Source of the DNA: an uncultured Holophagaceae bacterium
GTDB lineage: Bacteria; Acidobacteriota; Holophagae; Holophagales; Holophagaceae
Reading direction: 5' to 3'
Assembly: GCA_903919165.1 (NCBI GenBank)
Contig: CAIXHJ010000311.1
Coordinates: 1 to 5,052 of the forward strand
DNA: 5,052 nucleotides
How positions within the stretch are numbered: position 1 is the first letter of the stretch; every line of letters begins with the position of its first letter. Under the pieces are notes generated by a model. That model saw nothing but the letters and a program-made list of their open reading frames with translations, had not been told where the DNA came from and made no database searches. The position numbers and the translations under genes are program-made. Positions 1-5,052 of this stretch are shown one piece after another.

Positions 1-33
1 GGATTCAGGGATGTGATTCATGGGAACCTGCGG

Positions 34-70
34 AAAGAAAAACCCCCGGGTCGGTGTGCGACGCGGGGGT
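34..70 (-). terminator. Rho-independent terminator of the sigma factor/kinase operon
   Basis: Read on the minus strand, this is a near-perfect hairpin followed by a T-tract. The outer stem is ACCCCCG (70-64) pairing with CGGGGGT (48-42). There is one C-C mismatch (63 and 49), then an inner stem GTCG (62-59) with CGAC (53-50), closing on the loop CACAC (58-54). The run TTTTCTTT (41-34) follows immediately. A GC-rich stem plus U-run is the classical intrinsic terminator layout. It lies about 165 nt beyond the kinase stop codon, so it most likely ends the sigma-kinase transcript. On the plus strand the stem is followed by G-rich sequence without a T-tract, so it should act in one direction only. 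Confidence 0.85.
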
Positions 71-217
71 GGAGGTGAGCAGACCGTAAAGGCGGCTGGC
101 TCAAACCCCTCCTGCCGGCGCACCGGAGGTGGGCTGGCTGGGCGGCGGGTTGAGGGTCGCGACAGGAATCATGATCTGCCCAGTGTGCCGAAGTGGGCCG
201 GTGGATGCAACCAGGAT

Positions 218-260
218 CGGCGGCTCCCTTCCAACTATGACCGGTGGCTCCCTTCCAACT
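218..260 (-). repeat. 24-bp-period tandem duplication spanning the kinase stop codon
   Basis: Two copies of a 19-bp unit lie at 218-236 and 242-260 with one mismatch (C or T at the fourth base), giving a period of 24 bp, exactly eight codons. Read in the kinase frame, the first copy encodes L-E-G-S-H-R-S and the second encodes L-E-G-S-R-R-S. They are separated by the TAG stop (237-235). The codon that is GAG in the first unit is TAG in the second, so the present stop sits inside the duplicated unit. Past it, the frame stays open for 21 further codons to a TGA at 171-169. Confidence 0.8.
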
Positions 261-3051
261 CGGCCTCGAGCAGGATCCGGAGGCGAGTCCGGGGGACTAC
301 AGGCTTCAGGCGGGGCAGCAGGGCCAGCCCTTCCCTGGCGGTAGCCCGGGCCTTCTCCAGCTGGCCAGCCGCGCGATAGGCCTGCGCCAGAGACAACAGG
401 TAGAAAGGCTTCTGGCGGTGGGTCTGGCTGACCATGCGCTCGACGAACTGGATGGCCAGCTCAGGATTCCGGAGGCGGGCGGGAAGGGCCATCAACAGGG
501 CAGAGGAAGCGCAGTCCAGGGTCTGGACGGTGGCGTTGTCAGCCAAGGCCTTGGTGCGCAACGCTTCCAGGCCGGAGGCAACCTGCTCAGCACCGTCCTT
601 GGGGCCAGGCAGGCGCTGCCTGAGTGTGCCGGCCAGCACTTTGTTGTAGGCAAGGGGGATGGACATGCCCAGGTTGCCCGGGCTGAGGGTGACCAGGCGC
701 TGCAGGATGGTAATCGAGCGTTCCAGTAGGTCGACCGCATGCTGTGTGTTCGCTTGGTCATGCTCGCGAAGGGGATTCAATAGAGGGTCCAGCAGGTCCA
801 GGTAGGTGAGGGCCTCATTGGAAAGCACGATCTCGAGATCGTGCTGGGAGCGCGTGTCCTGGGTATCGGCCGCCGCCAGCAGTTCGAAGGAACCGCGGGC
901 CTGCTTGAATGCAGCCAAAGCCGGGCCGTACATCCGGGCCTCGGTCAAGGCCATGCCCAATTTCCGGTGAGTGGAGGCCACTAGGCGCCGGGTCGTGGCG
1001 TCGGCCTTCTCGGCTGCTGGCTGCACAGCCCAGGCGGCCAATGAGAGCTGGTACTCCTCGATGGCTTTCTCCGGCTCTGTGTCAGCCAGGATGCCGCCGA
1101 TCTTCAGGTGATCGATGCCCACCGCCCGCTGCGAGCGGGTGAAGGCGGGATCGATCTGGAGGGCACGTAGCGACAGCTCGAGCGCCCTGCGGTACATCTG
1201 GAGGGCGCCGCCGGTATCGCCGAGGCTCGGTGCGCCGATCTGCCCGAGCTGGTCACCCAGGCTGGCGTAGGTGGATGCGGCCTCCGCGACCTGGGCAGCG
1301 GACGGCTTCGAGTGGGCCAGGAGCAGGTCGTAGATGGCGGCTGCGTCGCGCATCGACGCGATGGATTCCTGGGGACGGCCGGCAAATCCAAGGATCTCGC
1401 TGCGGGACCGCTCTGCCAGGGCCAGAGGCTCGAGCACAGCAGGGCTATCGGGTGTGGCAGCCCTGAGCGCCTTGGCGAGGGTGACGGCCTTGGTGAGGCT
1501 CACCAGGGCCCCCTGCTCGTCACCGATGTTCTGGTCGTAGGGATTGCCCTGCAGGTTGCCCAGGCGCGTATAGGCTTCCACCAGATCCAACTGGGTCAAC
1601 CGGTCGCCGGCCACATCCTTGGCCATGTGGTCCAGGTGTTGCAGGACGCGCTCCACCAAGAGTCTGCGGACAGGGGTCGATCCCGGGAGCTGCTTGACGG
1701 CCTCGTCGATCTCCGACAGCAGGCTCTGGCTCAGCTGTCGCATGTCTTCCGACCGGGCTTCGGCCCTCCGGCGCTCCAAGGTCGCCACCCGGAACTCCCA
1801 AAGCACGCCGGCCAGACCGGCCACCAGGGTGGTGAACAGGAGGAATACAGCCCCCAGGGCGAGCTTGTTCCGCCGCGCGAACTTGCCAGCCCGGTAGCGG
1901 AGGGTTCCGCGTCGCGCTAGGACCGGCCGCCCGTCCAGGTAGGCCTGGATATCCGAGGCGAACTCGTCGACCGACCGGTAGCGCTCCTGCGGTTCCTTGC
2001 GCAGCGCCTTGAGCACGATGGCATCCAGATCGGCATCCGGCCGTTCCGAAGCGACTGATACCGTGCTGGGCTTGCGCGGCTGCTCGCCGCAGATCACGCG
2101 CAGCATCTCAGCCGTGGTACAGTCCTTGAGCACATAGGGGGGGATCCCCGCCAGCAGCAGATAGAGCAGCACCCCAAGCGAATAGGTATCCGAGGCGGTG
2201 GTGATGGATTCCCCCAGCACCTGCTCGGGGCTCGCATAGTTCGGCGTGAAGGAATGCAAACCCAGCCGAGTCAGATCGCTGGTGACAAGAGCGGCTTGCA
2301 TCGGGGCCAGCAGCTTTGCCGTGCCGAAGTCCAGCAACTTCGGCGTTCCATCGTTCAGAACCAGGATGTTGTCCGGCTTGAGATCCCGATGGACCACCAG
2401 ATTCTGGTGCGCAAAGTGCACGGCGGCACAAACCTTCCTGAAGAGAAGCAGCCGGTCCCGAATAGGGAGATGGTTGTCCTGGCAGTAGCGATCGATGGAC
2501 ACGCCATCGACATACTCCATGGCCAGGTACAAATCGCCATCCTCGGTTGCGCCGCCATCCAGCAGGGGAGCAATAAAGGGGTGGACGAGTCGCGCCAGGA
2601 TTTGCCGTTCCTGACGAAAGCGCTCGCGGAACAGGTCGGTGGCCAGGGGCAGATCAATCAGTTTGATAGCCACCTGCTGCTGGAACTGTCCATCGATCCG
2701 CTGGGCCAGGTAGACGGCGCCCATGCCTCCTCGCCCCAGCAGGCGGTCCAGCTGGTAGGGACCGATCCATCGGGCCTGGGAACCCGAATCTTCTTCCGCG
2801 CGCACCTCGGCGGACCATTGCGATGCGAATTTCTTCTCAGACTGGAAGGCCTCGAGTAGGGAAAGCACTTCAGCCTGGAGCGCAGGGTCGCCGTGACACT
2901 GACTCTCCAGAATTGAAGCCTGAGCATCTTCCGGCGCAGCCAGGACCTGGTTGAAAATGGACTCCATCCGCTCCAAGAAACCCGGCGGTTCATTTTCTGA
3001 AGGTGCGTGGTTGGATGACACGGCCATACTCCAGTGGACTTCGTGCTGCAC
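235..3051 (-). CDS. Transmembrane Ser/Thr protein kinase (Pkn/Hanks type) with extracytoplasmic TPR-like domain
   Basis: Predicted membrane Ser/Thr kinase that phosphorylates proteins using ATP. The order is: an N-terminal helical segment (about 24-70) of the kind common in Acidobacteria-type kinases; a kinase domain (about 98-375); a transmembrane helix (about 396-420); and a C-terminal half of about 515 residues, rich in helical, TPR-like repeats (for example around 487-530, 585-635, 690-725 and 882-915). All catalytic motifs are present: glycine loop GRGGMGAVY (106-114), VAIK lysine K130, helix-C glutamate probably E148, HRDLKPDN (221-228, catalytic D223), DFG (241-243) and SPE (274-276). 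It is an RD kinase with several Thr/Ser in the activation loop (257-269), so autophosphorylation is likely. By topology the kinase is cytoplasmic and the repeats extracytoplasmic. The gene lies 33 nt after the sigma factor gene in the same direction. The start is uncertain: GTG at 3051 has no good ribosome site; ATG at 3027 (residue 9) has GGAG only 1 nt away; ATG at 2967 (residue 29) has GGAG 3 nt away. The partner substrate is not shown by sequence. Confidence 0.93.
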   Translation of the reverse strand: MQHEVHWSMAVSSNHAPSENEPPGFLERMESIFNQVLAAPEDAQASILESQCHGDPALQAEVLSLLEAFQSEKKFASQWSAEVRAEEDSGSQARWIGPYQLDRLLGRGGMGAVYLAQRIDGQFQQQVAIKLIDLPLATDLFRERFRQERQILARLVHPFIAPLLDGGATEDGDLYLAMEYVDGVSIDRYCQDNHLPIRDRLLLFRKVCAAVHFAHQNLVVHRDLKPDNILVLNDGTPKLLDFGTAKLLAPMQAALVTSDLTRLGLHSFTPNYASPEQVLGESITTASDTYSLGVLLYLLLAGIPPYVLKDCTTAEMLRVICGEQPRKPSTVSVASERPDADLDAIVLKALRKEPQERYRSVDEFASDIQAYLDGRPVLARRGTLRYRAGKFARRNKLALGAVFLLFTTLVAGLAGVLWEFRVATLERRRAEARSEDMRQLSQSLLSEIDEAVKQLPGSTPVRRLLVERVLQHLDHMAKDVAGDRLTQLDLVEAYTRLGNLQGNPYDQNIGDEQGALVSLTKAVTLAKALRAATPDSPAVLEPLALAERSRSEILGFAGRPQESIASMRDAAAIYDLLLAHSKPSAAQVAEAASTYASLGDQLGQIGAPSLGDTGGALQMYRRALELSLRALQIDPAFTRSQRAVGIDHLKIGGILADTEPEKAIEEYQLSLAAWAVQPAAEKADATTRRLVASTHRKLGMALTEARMYGPALAAFKQARGSFELLAAADTQDTRSQHDLEIVLSNEALTYLDLLDPLLNPLREHDQANTQHAVDLLERSITILQRLVTLSPGNLGMSIPLAYNKVLAGTLRQRLPGPKDGAEQVASGLEALRTKALADNATVQTLDCASSALLMALPARLRNPELAIQFVERMVSQTHRQKPFYLLSLAQAYRAAGQLEKARATAREGLALLPRLKPVVPRTRLRILLEAELEGSHRS

Positions 3052-3058
3052 TGTCTAG

Positions 3059-3068
3059 ATTGCGCAAT
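3059..3068. repeat. 10-bp perfect palindrome in the sigma-kinase intergenic gap
   Basis: ATTGCGCAAT is a perfect 10-bp palindrome inside the 33-nt gap between the sigma factor stop and the kinase GTG. Its TGCGCAAT core recurs at 3788-3795 in the divergent promoter region. It has no loop, so it is unlikely to be an RNA hairpin. It could be a protein-binding half-site pair or chance. Confidence 0.35.
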
Positions 3069-3084
3069 GCGGGAGTAGAGTGAC

Positions 3085-3675
3085 TCAAGCTTTCCTGGGG
3101 TGCTTGCGCAGGACCGGATTCATCCTCCGAAAGAGCCAGGCCTTCGCGAAGTTAAGGTGTCGATCCACCGTCGCCTTTGAGAGATTCATCAAGTTGGCAG
3201 TCTCCTCGGCGGTGTAGCCGAGGAAGTAGCGCAGGTCGATGAGCTGAGTCATGGTCGCATCGACCTGGCCCAGGGCCTCCAGCGCACCGTCAAGCTCGAT
3301 CAGTTCAGGGCTTCCGATTTCCACCCACGCAAGGTCTTCGCTGAGCGGGATGTGCTGGGCCGCCCCCCCGTGCCTCTGCGCCTGATGGCCGCGGGCATGA
3401 TCGATCAGGATCATCCGCATCACCTTCGCGCAGAAGGTGTAGAAATGGACCCGATCCCCCCAGTCGGCCTTCTTCTGGTTCCGTAGTCGCAGGTAGAGAT
3501 CGTGGACCAGGGAGGTCGCCTGCATCGTCCCAGGACCCTTCTCCCGCCGGATGTAGGTGGCAGCGACCTCCCGGAGATGGGAATAGACCAGGGGTACGAG
3601 CTGCTCGAAGGCCTCCGGTTCGCCGGCCTTCCATTTGGCCAGGAGCAGAGTGATCTCTCCCGGTTCCGTTTCCAT
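3085..3675 (-). CDS. ECF-type RNA polymerase sigma factor, TIGR02999 / Sigma70_ECF (Sig-70_X6) family, kinase-associated
   Basis: Group 4 (ECF) sigma factor of 196 residues, about the usual family length, that would redirect RNA polymerase to a specific promoter set. Region 2 spans about 8-104: the opening ITLLLAKWKAGEPEAFEQL, the TSLVHDLYLRL stretch (54-64), DWGDRVHFYTFCAKVMR (71-87) and ILIDHARGHQAQRHGG (89-104), the last being the promoter-binding signature of this family. A linker (105-124) leads to region 4 (about 125-186) with the helix-turn-helix YTAEETANLMNLSKATVDRH (154-173). Where classical ECF sigmas have an acidic DAED-like patch in region 2.2, this protein has T50, T54 and S55. 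No anti-sigma gene is adjacent; the next gene is a Ser/Thr kinase. The ATG at 3675 has GGGGA (3685-3681) 5 nt upstream. It is the first gene of the unit, so its own upstream region (3676-3873) should hold the operon promoter. Family assignment is confident; activation by phosphorylation is inferred. Confidence 0.93.
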   Translation of the reverse strand: METEPGEITLLLAKWKAGEPEAFEQLVPLVYSHLREVAATYIRREKGPGTMQATSLVHDLYLRLRNQKKADWGDRVHFYTFCAKVMRMILIDHARGHQAQRHGGAAQHIPLSEDLAWVEIGSPELIELDGALEALGQVDATMTQLIDLRYFLGYTAEETANLMNLSKATVDRHLNFAKAWLFRRMNPVLRKHPRKA

Positions 3676-3680
3676 GAGGA

Positions 3681-3685
3681 TCCCC
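3681..3685 (-). promoter_or_regulatory. Ribosome binding site of the sigma factor gene
   Basis: On the minus strand GGGGA ends 5 nt before the ATG at 3675. It is a purine-rich Shine-Dalgarno-like sequence, not a perfect AGGAGG, and it supports the chosen start. Confidence 0.5.
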
Positions 3686-3722
3686 GTAGGCGTTGCGGGT
3701 AGATGGGTCGCTTATCGGAAGA

Positions 3723-3734
3723 GGACTATCGTCC
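3723..3734. repeat. Short inverted repeat GGAC-TATC-GTCC upstream of the sigma gene
   Basis: A perfect 4-bp inverted repeat with a 4-nt spacer, located about 48-59 nt upstream of the sigma factor ATG. It overlaps the first copy of the CGTCCAAAA direct repeat. Its position would fit an operator or promoter-proximal site, but an arm this short can arise by chance. Confidence 0.3.
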
Positions 3735-3760
3735 AAAAGGTGTCGTAACCGCGTCCAAAA
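3730..3760. repeat. Direct repeat CGTCCAAAA, two copies 22 bp apart
   Basis: The 9-mer CGTCCAAAA occurs at 3730-3738 and 3752-3760, in the same orientation, 22 bp apart (about two helical turns). On the minus strand it reads TTTTGGACG and lies 55-85 nt upstream of the sigma factor start. Same-face spacing would fit a regulator-binding pair. It could also overlap promoter elements of the operon. Confidence 0.45.
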
Positions 3761-3817
3761 AAACTGTGAGTCAATTTTATTCCAGTCTGCGCAATCCAGA
3801 GTGTAACCGTGCGGAAA

Positions 3818-3835
3818 ATCGTCAACACCGACGAT
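3818..3835. repeat. 6-bp inverted repeat upstream of the lipoprotein gene (candidate operator)
   Basis: ATCGTC (3818-3823) and GACGAT (3830-3835) form a perfect inverted repeat with a 6-nt spacer, ending 38 nt before the lipoprotein ATG. The half-site ATCGTC also occurs at 3728-3733 near the sigma gene. An 18-bp dyad of this form is compatible with a dimeric regulator site or a small 5'-leader hairpin. No T-tract follows, so it is not a terminator. Confidence 0.4.
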
Positions 3836-3864
3836 AGCGCGAAAATTTCCTATCCCTTAACCCT

Positions 3865-3869
3865 GGAGG
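3865..3869 (+). promoter_or_regulatory. Ribosome binding site of the lipoprotein gene
   Basis: GGAGG lies 4 nt upstream of the ATG at 3874. It is a strong Shine-Dalgarno core with slightly short spacing, and it fixes this start rather than later methionines, since the following residues form a lipoprotein signal. Confidence 0.75.
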
Positions 3870-3873
3870 CAAT

Positions 3874-5052
3874 ATGGGAAACGGTCCTGGTAGAACCTGG
3901 TATGCCGTTGCGCGATGCACGGCAGCCGTGGCCTTCACCCTGCTGGCGATGGCCTGCGGCGGCGGGGGCGGTGGCGGCGGGACGAGTTCCACGCCCCCCC
4001 CGCCCACGACCTTTACCGTGACCTATAGCGGCAACGGCAGCACGGGCGGCAGCGTCCCGACCGATTCCGGCGCCTACGCTCAAGGGGCGACGGTCACAGT
4101 GCTCGGCAATACGGGCAATCTCGTGAAGACCGGGGCCTCCTTCGCGGGTTGGAACACCGTGGCGGGCGGCACTGGCTTTGCCTACAACCCAGGTCAGACC
4201 TTCACCATAGGCGCGGCCAATGTGACCCTCTACGCCCAGTGGACTGCTGGCCCTGCGACCTACACGGTGACCTACAACGGCAACGGCAGCACGGGCGGCA
4301 GCGTGCCCGTGGACCCGGCCACCTACCAGCAGGGTCAGACCGTCACCGTGCTTGGAAACACAGGCAGTCTTGTGAAGACCGGGGATTCCTTCTCCGGGTG
4401 GAACACGGCGGCGGGCGGGACGGGCACGGCCTACACGGCGGGCCAGACCTTCACGATGGGCACGGCCAACGTGACCCTGTTCGCCCAATGGCCCGTGACC
4501 ACCAACCTCGGCTATGCCTACGTGGTGAACCAGTACGATGCCCCAGGTACGGTCTCGCAGTTGACCATGGGCCCGAATGGCGCGCTCACGGCCCTGACGC
4601 CAGCCACGATCAACTGTGAATACGACCCCAACCGTCTAGCGGTCGACCCCTCCGGGAAATACGTTTACGTGACCAATTTAAAAGGTGGCGCGAGCAACAC
4701 GGGGGGCAGCATCTCCCAGTACACCATCGACCAGACCACCGGGGCGCTCGCGGCGATGACGCCGGCCGTCGTCGCGGCGGGCGGCGGATCCACGGACATC
4801 GCGGTGCATCCCTCGGGCAAGTGGGCCTATGCGGTGAGCTCGAAAAACCCAGGGGCCGCCGTGGTCCAGTACACCATCGGCTCGGGTGGAACGCTCACGC
4901 AGGCGTCCTCGGCCTTGACCACCTACGTGTTCCCCAACTTCCTCGCAATCCATCCCTCAGGCAAGTACCTCTACGTGACGATCCAGATCGGCACCGTCGA
5001 TCAGTTCACCATCGACCAGACCACCGGGGCGCTCTCGGCGATGTCGCCGGCC
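3874..5052 (+). CDS. Secreted lipoprotein with two InlB-type B-repeats and a YVTN/lactonase-like beta-propeller (3' end outside window)
   Basis: Open for 393 codons to the last base of the window, so the C-terminus is missing. Residues 1-28 form a lipoprotein-type signal: R7 and R14, hydrophobic A17-A27, then C28 after L-A-M-A. This lipobox is not ideal (Ala at -3, Met at -2). A linker of eight glycines (29-36) and a four-proline stretch (41-44) follows. Next come two InlB B-repeat / Listeria-Bacteroides repeat units (47-123 and 130-206), each with V-T-Y-x-G-N-G and F-x-G-W-N and ending A-Q-W. From about 213 onward there are propeller strands with repeated (V/I)-(D/H)-P-S-G-K-(Y/W)-x-Y signatures (257-265, 311-319, 359-367) and Q-(Y/F)-T-I (282-285, 332-335, 377-380), as in YVTN-type surface propellers and the lactonase (PF10282) fold. 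At least three to four blades are visible. The protein is expected to be anchored at the cell envelope and exposed. Binding or adhesion is more likely than catalysis, but the function is unknown. The gene is divergent from the sigma factor gene, so it may be a target of it. Confidence 0.88.
   Translation, partial: MGNGPGRTWYAVARCTAAVAFTLLAMACGGGGGGGGTSSTPPPPTTFTVTYSGNGSTGGSVPTDSGAYAQGATVTVLGNTGNLVKTGASFAGWNTVAGGTGFAYNPGQTFTIGAANVTLYAQWTAGPATYTVTYNGNGSTGGSVPVDPATYQQGQTVTVLGNTGSLVKTGDSFSGWNTAAGGTGTAYTAGQTFTMGTANVTLFAQWPVTTNLGYAYVVNQYDAPGTVSQLTMGPNGALTALTPATINCEYDPNRLAVDPSGKYVYVTNLKGGASNTGGSISQYTIDQTTGALAAMTPAVVAAGGGSTDIAVHPSGKWAYAVSSKNPGAAVVQYTIGSGGTLTQASSALTTYVFPNFLAIHPSGKYLYVTIQIGTVDQFTIDQTTGALSAMSPA
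4012..4242 (+). repeat. InlB-type B-repeat unit 1
   Basis: Encodes residues 47-123 of the lipoprotein. It is 59 of 77 residues identical to unit 2 by hand alignment without gaps, with a DNA period of 249 bp. The family folds as a small beta-grasp-like module used as a spacer or binding unit in surface proteins. Confidence 0.85.
4261..4491 (+). repeat. InlB-type B-repeat unit 2
   Basis: Encodes residues 130-206. It shares a 27-bp identical stretch with unit 1 (4278-4304 against 4029-4055) and the same conserved core. A six-residue linker (124-129) separates the two units. This indicates internal tandem duplication of the module. Confidence 0.85.
4723..4767 (+). repeat. 45-bp propeller repeat, copy 1
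   Basis: Encodes residues 284-298 of the propeller, T-I-D-Q-T-T-G-A-L and following. It matches 5008-5052 at 43 of 45 bases, both differences being a single base (G/T at 4750 and A/T at 4759). The copies are 285 bp (95 residues) apart, about two blades. The blade between them has a diverged version. Confidence 0.85.
5008..5052 (+). repeat. 45-bp propeller repeat, copy 2 (runs to window edge)
   Basis: Encodes residues 379-393, nearly identical in DNA to copy 1. It continues to the last base of the window, so the true repeat may be longer. Confidence 0.85.

Larger units (their letters stand above)
3676..3873. promoter_or_regulatory. Divergent promoter region between the sigma factor gene and the lipoprotein gene
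   Basis: This 198-nt region must drive both the minus-strand operon and the plus-strand lipoprotein gene. It is more A/T-rich than its surroundings, with A-runs at 3757-3763 and 3815-3818. No convincing sigma-70 -35/-10 pair is visible for either gene. It contains GTAACCG at 3745-3751 and 3803-3809, which resembles the AAC-containing -35 elements of many ECF promoters. No -10 match at the normal distance stands out. It also carries short direct and inverted repeats, listed separately. Promoter activity is inferred from gene layout. Confidence 0.55.

Noticed and set aside
1..234. Small RNA or tRNA in the left flank
   Set aside because: Apart from the terminator hairpin, no cloverleaf or other clear structured RNA was visible.
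20..379. Plus-strand open frames at the left edge
   Set aside because: They run through the terminator and the end of the kinase gene, are Arg/Gly-rich, and show no domain or convincing ribosome site.
1312..1920. Long plus-strand open frame (202 codons) opposite the kinase gene
   Set aside because: It is antisense to well-supported kinase coding sequence, has a low-complexity Gly/Gln/Arg-rich translation with no recognisable domain, and is expected in GC-rich DNA.
2254..2859. Plus-strand open frame (201 codons) opposite the kinase domain
   Set aside because: It lies exactly opposite the conserved kinase motifs, with no domain of its own and no ribosome site noticed. It is a shadow of the real gene.
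3363..3369. Run of seven C (G7 on the coding strand) in the sigma gene as a frameshift site
   Set aside because: The frame is intact on both sides and family motifs continue without a break, so there is no sign of a shift.
3721..3790. Possible sigma-70 promoter with TTGACT (minus strand, about 3774-3769) for the sigma operon
   Set aside because: No acceptable -10 hexamer lies 16-18 nt downstream; the best candidates share only two or three bases with TATAAT.
3850..4488. Minus-strand open frame (212 codons) opposite the lipoprotein
   Set aside because: Its translation is a periodic by-product of the B-repeats on the other strand. The plus-strand frame has a ribosome site, signal peptide and known domains.
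4012..4491. CRISPR-like or mobile-element repeats
   Set aside because: The repeats are in-frame protein modules with 249-bp period and no spacers, transposase or terminal inverted repeats.

Overview
The window is GC-rich, coding-dense bacterial DNA. It contains one two-gene operon on the minus strand, a divergently transcribed gene on the plus strand that runs off the right edge, a short control region between them, and a clear intrinsic terminator at the left edge. The gene set is an ECF-type sigma factor of the TIGR02999 / Sigma70_ECF kind, directly followed by a membrane Ser/Thr kinase with a C-terminal helical-repeat domain, next to a lipoprotein with InlB-type B-repeats and a YVTN/lactonase-like beta-propeller. 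In my experience this set is typical of Acidobacteriota (for example Holophaga/Geothrix or Solibacter-like lineages). Planctomycetes, Myxococcota and some Xanthomonadales also carry such sigma/kinase pairs, so the taxon is a tentative inference.

Layout from left to right. Positions 34-70 hold a Rho-independent terminator acting on the minus strand. Positions 71-234 hold no gene I can support. Positions 235-3051 (minus) encode a 938-residue transmembrane Ser/Thr kinase with all catalytic motifs present. Positions 3052-3084 are a 33-nt intergenic gap with a 10-bp palindrome. Positions 3085-3675 (minus) encode a 196-residue ECF-type sigma factor. Positions 3676-3873 are the divergent promoter region, with a 6-bp inverted repeat, short direct repeats and A/T-rich stretches. 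Positions 3874 to the window end (plus) encode the first 393 residues of a secreted lipoprotein: lipoprotein signal, polyGly/polyPro linker, two 77-residue B-repeats, then a beta-propeller that is cut by the window edge.

How the genes may work together (inference): the sigma and kinase genes form one transcription unit ending at the terminator, and there is no anti-sigma gene in the window. The sigma factor has a Thr/Ser-rich segment where classical ECF sigmas carry an acidic patch in region 2.2. This resembles sigma factors known to be switched on by phosphorylation from a neighbouring kinase. The simplest model is that the kinase senses something through its extracytoplasmic C-terminal half and phosphorylates the sigma factor, which then directs transcription that may include the divergent lipoprotein gene. 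The domain families are well supported. The wiring is not demonstrated by sequence alone.
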